This document shows, in pieces, positions 6,393 to 7,686 of a stretch of DNA of 7,686 bases. The translations under genes were made by a program, and so were the position numbers. A model generated the notes under the pieces. The model ran no database searches, was not told the DNA's origin, and saw only the letters and a list, made by a program, of their open reading frames with translations. Position 1 is the stretch's first letter; each line of letters begins with the position of its first letter. Origin of the DNA: Bacteroidota bacterium (GTDB lineage: Bacteria; Bacteroidota; Bacteroidia; B-17B0; Aurantibacillaceae); NCBI GenBank assembly GCA_025359355.1, contig JANYGR010000518.1, positions 1-7,686 of the forward strand, given 5' to 3'.

Positions 6393-6400
6393 TAGATTCG
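6393..6400 (+). promoter_or_regulatory. Possible -7 box of the SusC-like gene
   Basis: TAGATTCG differs from TAnnTTTG at one base. It ends 24 bases before the start codon, with ATTG (6368-6371) 21 bases upstream as a possible -33 element. The spacing is right, but the match is imperfect. Confidence 0.35.
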
Positions 6401-6424
6401 TTCCCTTAAAAAACACTAAAATCT

Positions 6425-7686
6425 ATGAATTATTTATTTAAATTAACTCTTACGGCAGTCACTATTGTCGTTTCATCGCTCCAAATACAGGCTCAGACGA
6501 AGCGTGTAGGCGGAACTGTAAAAGATGCATCAAGTAAAGAAGCTCTATTTGGAGTTACTATTGGTGTGAAAAATTTACCGATATCATCTTTTACTGATGC
6601 TGATGGGCATTTCAGTATTGTTTTACCGGATTCAATCAAAAAGTTATCATTTAGAATGTTTGGTTATAAACCCAAAGATTATCCAGTAAGTGATAGCATG
6701 GTAATTACGTTATTTCCAGAAGCATTACAGATGGATGAGGCTGTTATTACTGCTAACGCAATTAAAAGAGAAAAGCGTAGTCTGGGTTATTCTACTCAAC
6801 AAGTTAGTTCAGAAGATCTAACAAAAGGACAAAGCACCAACGTATTAAGCGCTTTACAAGGTAAAGTGTCTGGGGTTAATGTTACGTCAAGTACTGGTGG
6901 TGCAGGAACATCTAATCGAATTGTGTTACGTGGCGGTTCCTCCATTAGTGGGAATAATCAGGCACTAATTGTTGTAGATGGTATACCTGTAGATAATTCA
7001 AACTTTAGAACGGGAGACGATTTAAATAATCAAGTTGATTATGGTAATAGAGCAAATGATATTAATCCTGATGATATCGAAAATGTTTCAGTATTAAAAG
7101 GACCTGCCGCCGCAGCTTTATATGGCTCTCGTGCATCTAACGGCGCGATTATCATTACTACTAAACATGGAAGAAGTATGGTAAATGAGAATAAAAAAAT
7201 GGATATTGTATTTACCACTGGGGTTACACTTTCGAGTGTATTAAAATTACCTACAACTCAAAGTTTATATGGCCAGGGTGATACGCATTTTACTCCTGAT
7301 GACAGAAGGGAGAATTTCTCATGGGGATTACCATTTGATGGTCAGTACCGCCCTTGGGGTCAACAAATTAATGGACAACAGCAAGTGAAAAAATACGAAA
7401 ATCAACCAGATAATATCAAAGATTTTTTTACAACAGGCATTCAGTATAACAATAACTTAGCTATCTCTGGAGGTAATGATAAATCAACATACTATCTATC
7501 TGCTAACGCTTTAAATAGTCAAGGTATTATTAAAACGACTGGTTATAATAAATACAGTATTCGTTTCAATGCTTCAACTGAGTTAAATAATAAATTTTCT
7601 TCATCCGTTTCGGCAAACTATTCTAGTATTAATAGTGATTTACCAGGTGGTGGTCAAGGAAATGGATCAATTTTTGAAAATTTAAT
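6425..7686 (+). CDS. SusC/RagA-family TonB-dependent outer-membrane receptor, 3' part outside window
   Basis: The open frame runs from ATG 6425 to the window end without a stop (420 whole codons). Full-length family members are usually about 1000 residues, so roughly the N-terminal 40% is seen. A signal peptide spans 1-23 (cut IQA|Q). A carboxypeptidase-regulatory-like beta-sandwich (about 28-100) includes SFTDADGHFSI (55-65). The family linker is MDEAVITANAIKREKRSLGY (103-122). A plug domain (about 125-247) contains IVLRGGSSISG (166-176), ALIVVDGIPVDNS (180-192) and the SusC signature KGPAAAALYGSRASNGAIII (225-244). The first barrel strands follow. Such proteins form the barrel of SusCD complexes that import glycans, peptides or other large nutrients using TonB energy. 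The substrate cannot be told, and any SusD partner would lie beyond the window. No FecR or ECF sigma gene is adjacent. Confidence 0.95.
   Translation, partial: MNYLFKLTLTAVTIVVSSLQIQAQTKRVGGTVKDASSKEALFGVTIGVKNLPISSFTDADGHFSIVLPDSIKKLSFRMFGYKPKDYPVSDSMVITLFPEALQMDEAVITANAIKREKRSLGYSTQQVSSEDLTKGQSTNVLSALQGKVSGVNVTSSTGGAGTSNRIVLRGGSSISGNNQALIVVDGIPVDNSNFRTGDDLNNQVDYGNRANDINPDDIENVSVLKGPAAAALYGSRASNGAIIITTKHGRSMVNENKKMDIVFTTGVTLSSVLKLPTTQSLYGQGDTHFTPDDRRENFSWGLPFDGQYRPWGQQINGQQQVKKYENQPDNIKDFFTTGIQYNNNLAISGGNDKSTYYLSANALNSQGIIKTTGYNKYSIRFNASTELNNKFSSSVSANYSSINSDLPGGGQGNGSIFENL

Overview
The window is a low-GC chromosomal segment that reads as Bacteroidota. Four signs point there: a type IX secretion (T9SS) C-terminal sorting tail at the left edge, a SusC/RagA-type TonB-dependent receptor at the right edge, start codons preceded by A-rich sequence instead of Shine-Dalgarno motifs, and -7 boxes of the Bacteroidota form TAnnTTTG 25-35 bp upstream of several starts. 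MiaE (an O2-using diiron hydroxylase) suggests an organism that meets oxygen. No rRNA, tRNA, CRISPR array, insertion sequence or other mobile-element signature was seen.

Layout, left to right. (1) 1-145: end of a secreted T9SS cargo gene, closed by a strong hairpin terminator. (2) 346-1680: a tight two-gene operon of a compact SpoIIE/RsbU-type PP2C phosphatase and a small protein resembling Bacteroidota STAS/SpoIIAA-like proteins; this is probably a phospho-signalling pair. (3) 1818-2402: miaE, tRNA hydroxylase. (4) 2498-3790: eno, enolase, with a clear -7 box in front and a bidirectional terminator behind. (5) 3900-5940, minus strand: a multi-pass membrane protein resembling HTTM/vitamin-K-carboxylase-like proteins, and upstream of it a secreted YafK/DpaA-type YkuD-fold L,D-transpeptidase-family enzyme. 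A palindromic terminator separates the two, so they are probably separate units. (6) 5998-6282: a DivIC/FtsB divisome protein, divergent from the transpeptidase-family gene. (7) 6425 to the window end: the N-terminal 420 residues of a SusC-like receptor, cut by the window edge.

Most genes are housekeeping or envelope functions. The least understood parts are the phosphatase/STAS-like pair, the HTTM-like protein, and a DpaA-like peptidoglycan enzyme in a phylum not known for Braun's lipoprotein. I did not find a clearly novel multi-gene system. The phosphatase/STAS-like operon is the best candidate for an undescribed regulatory module. No stretch longer than about 200 bases lacks a gene.
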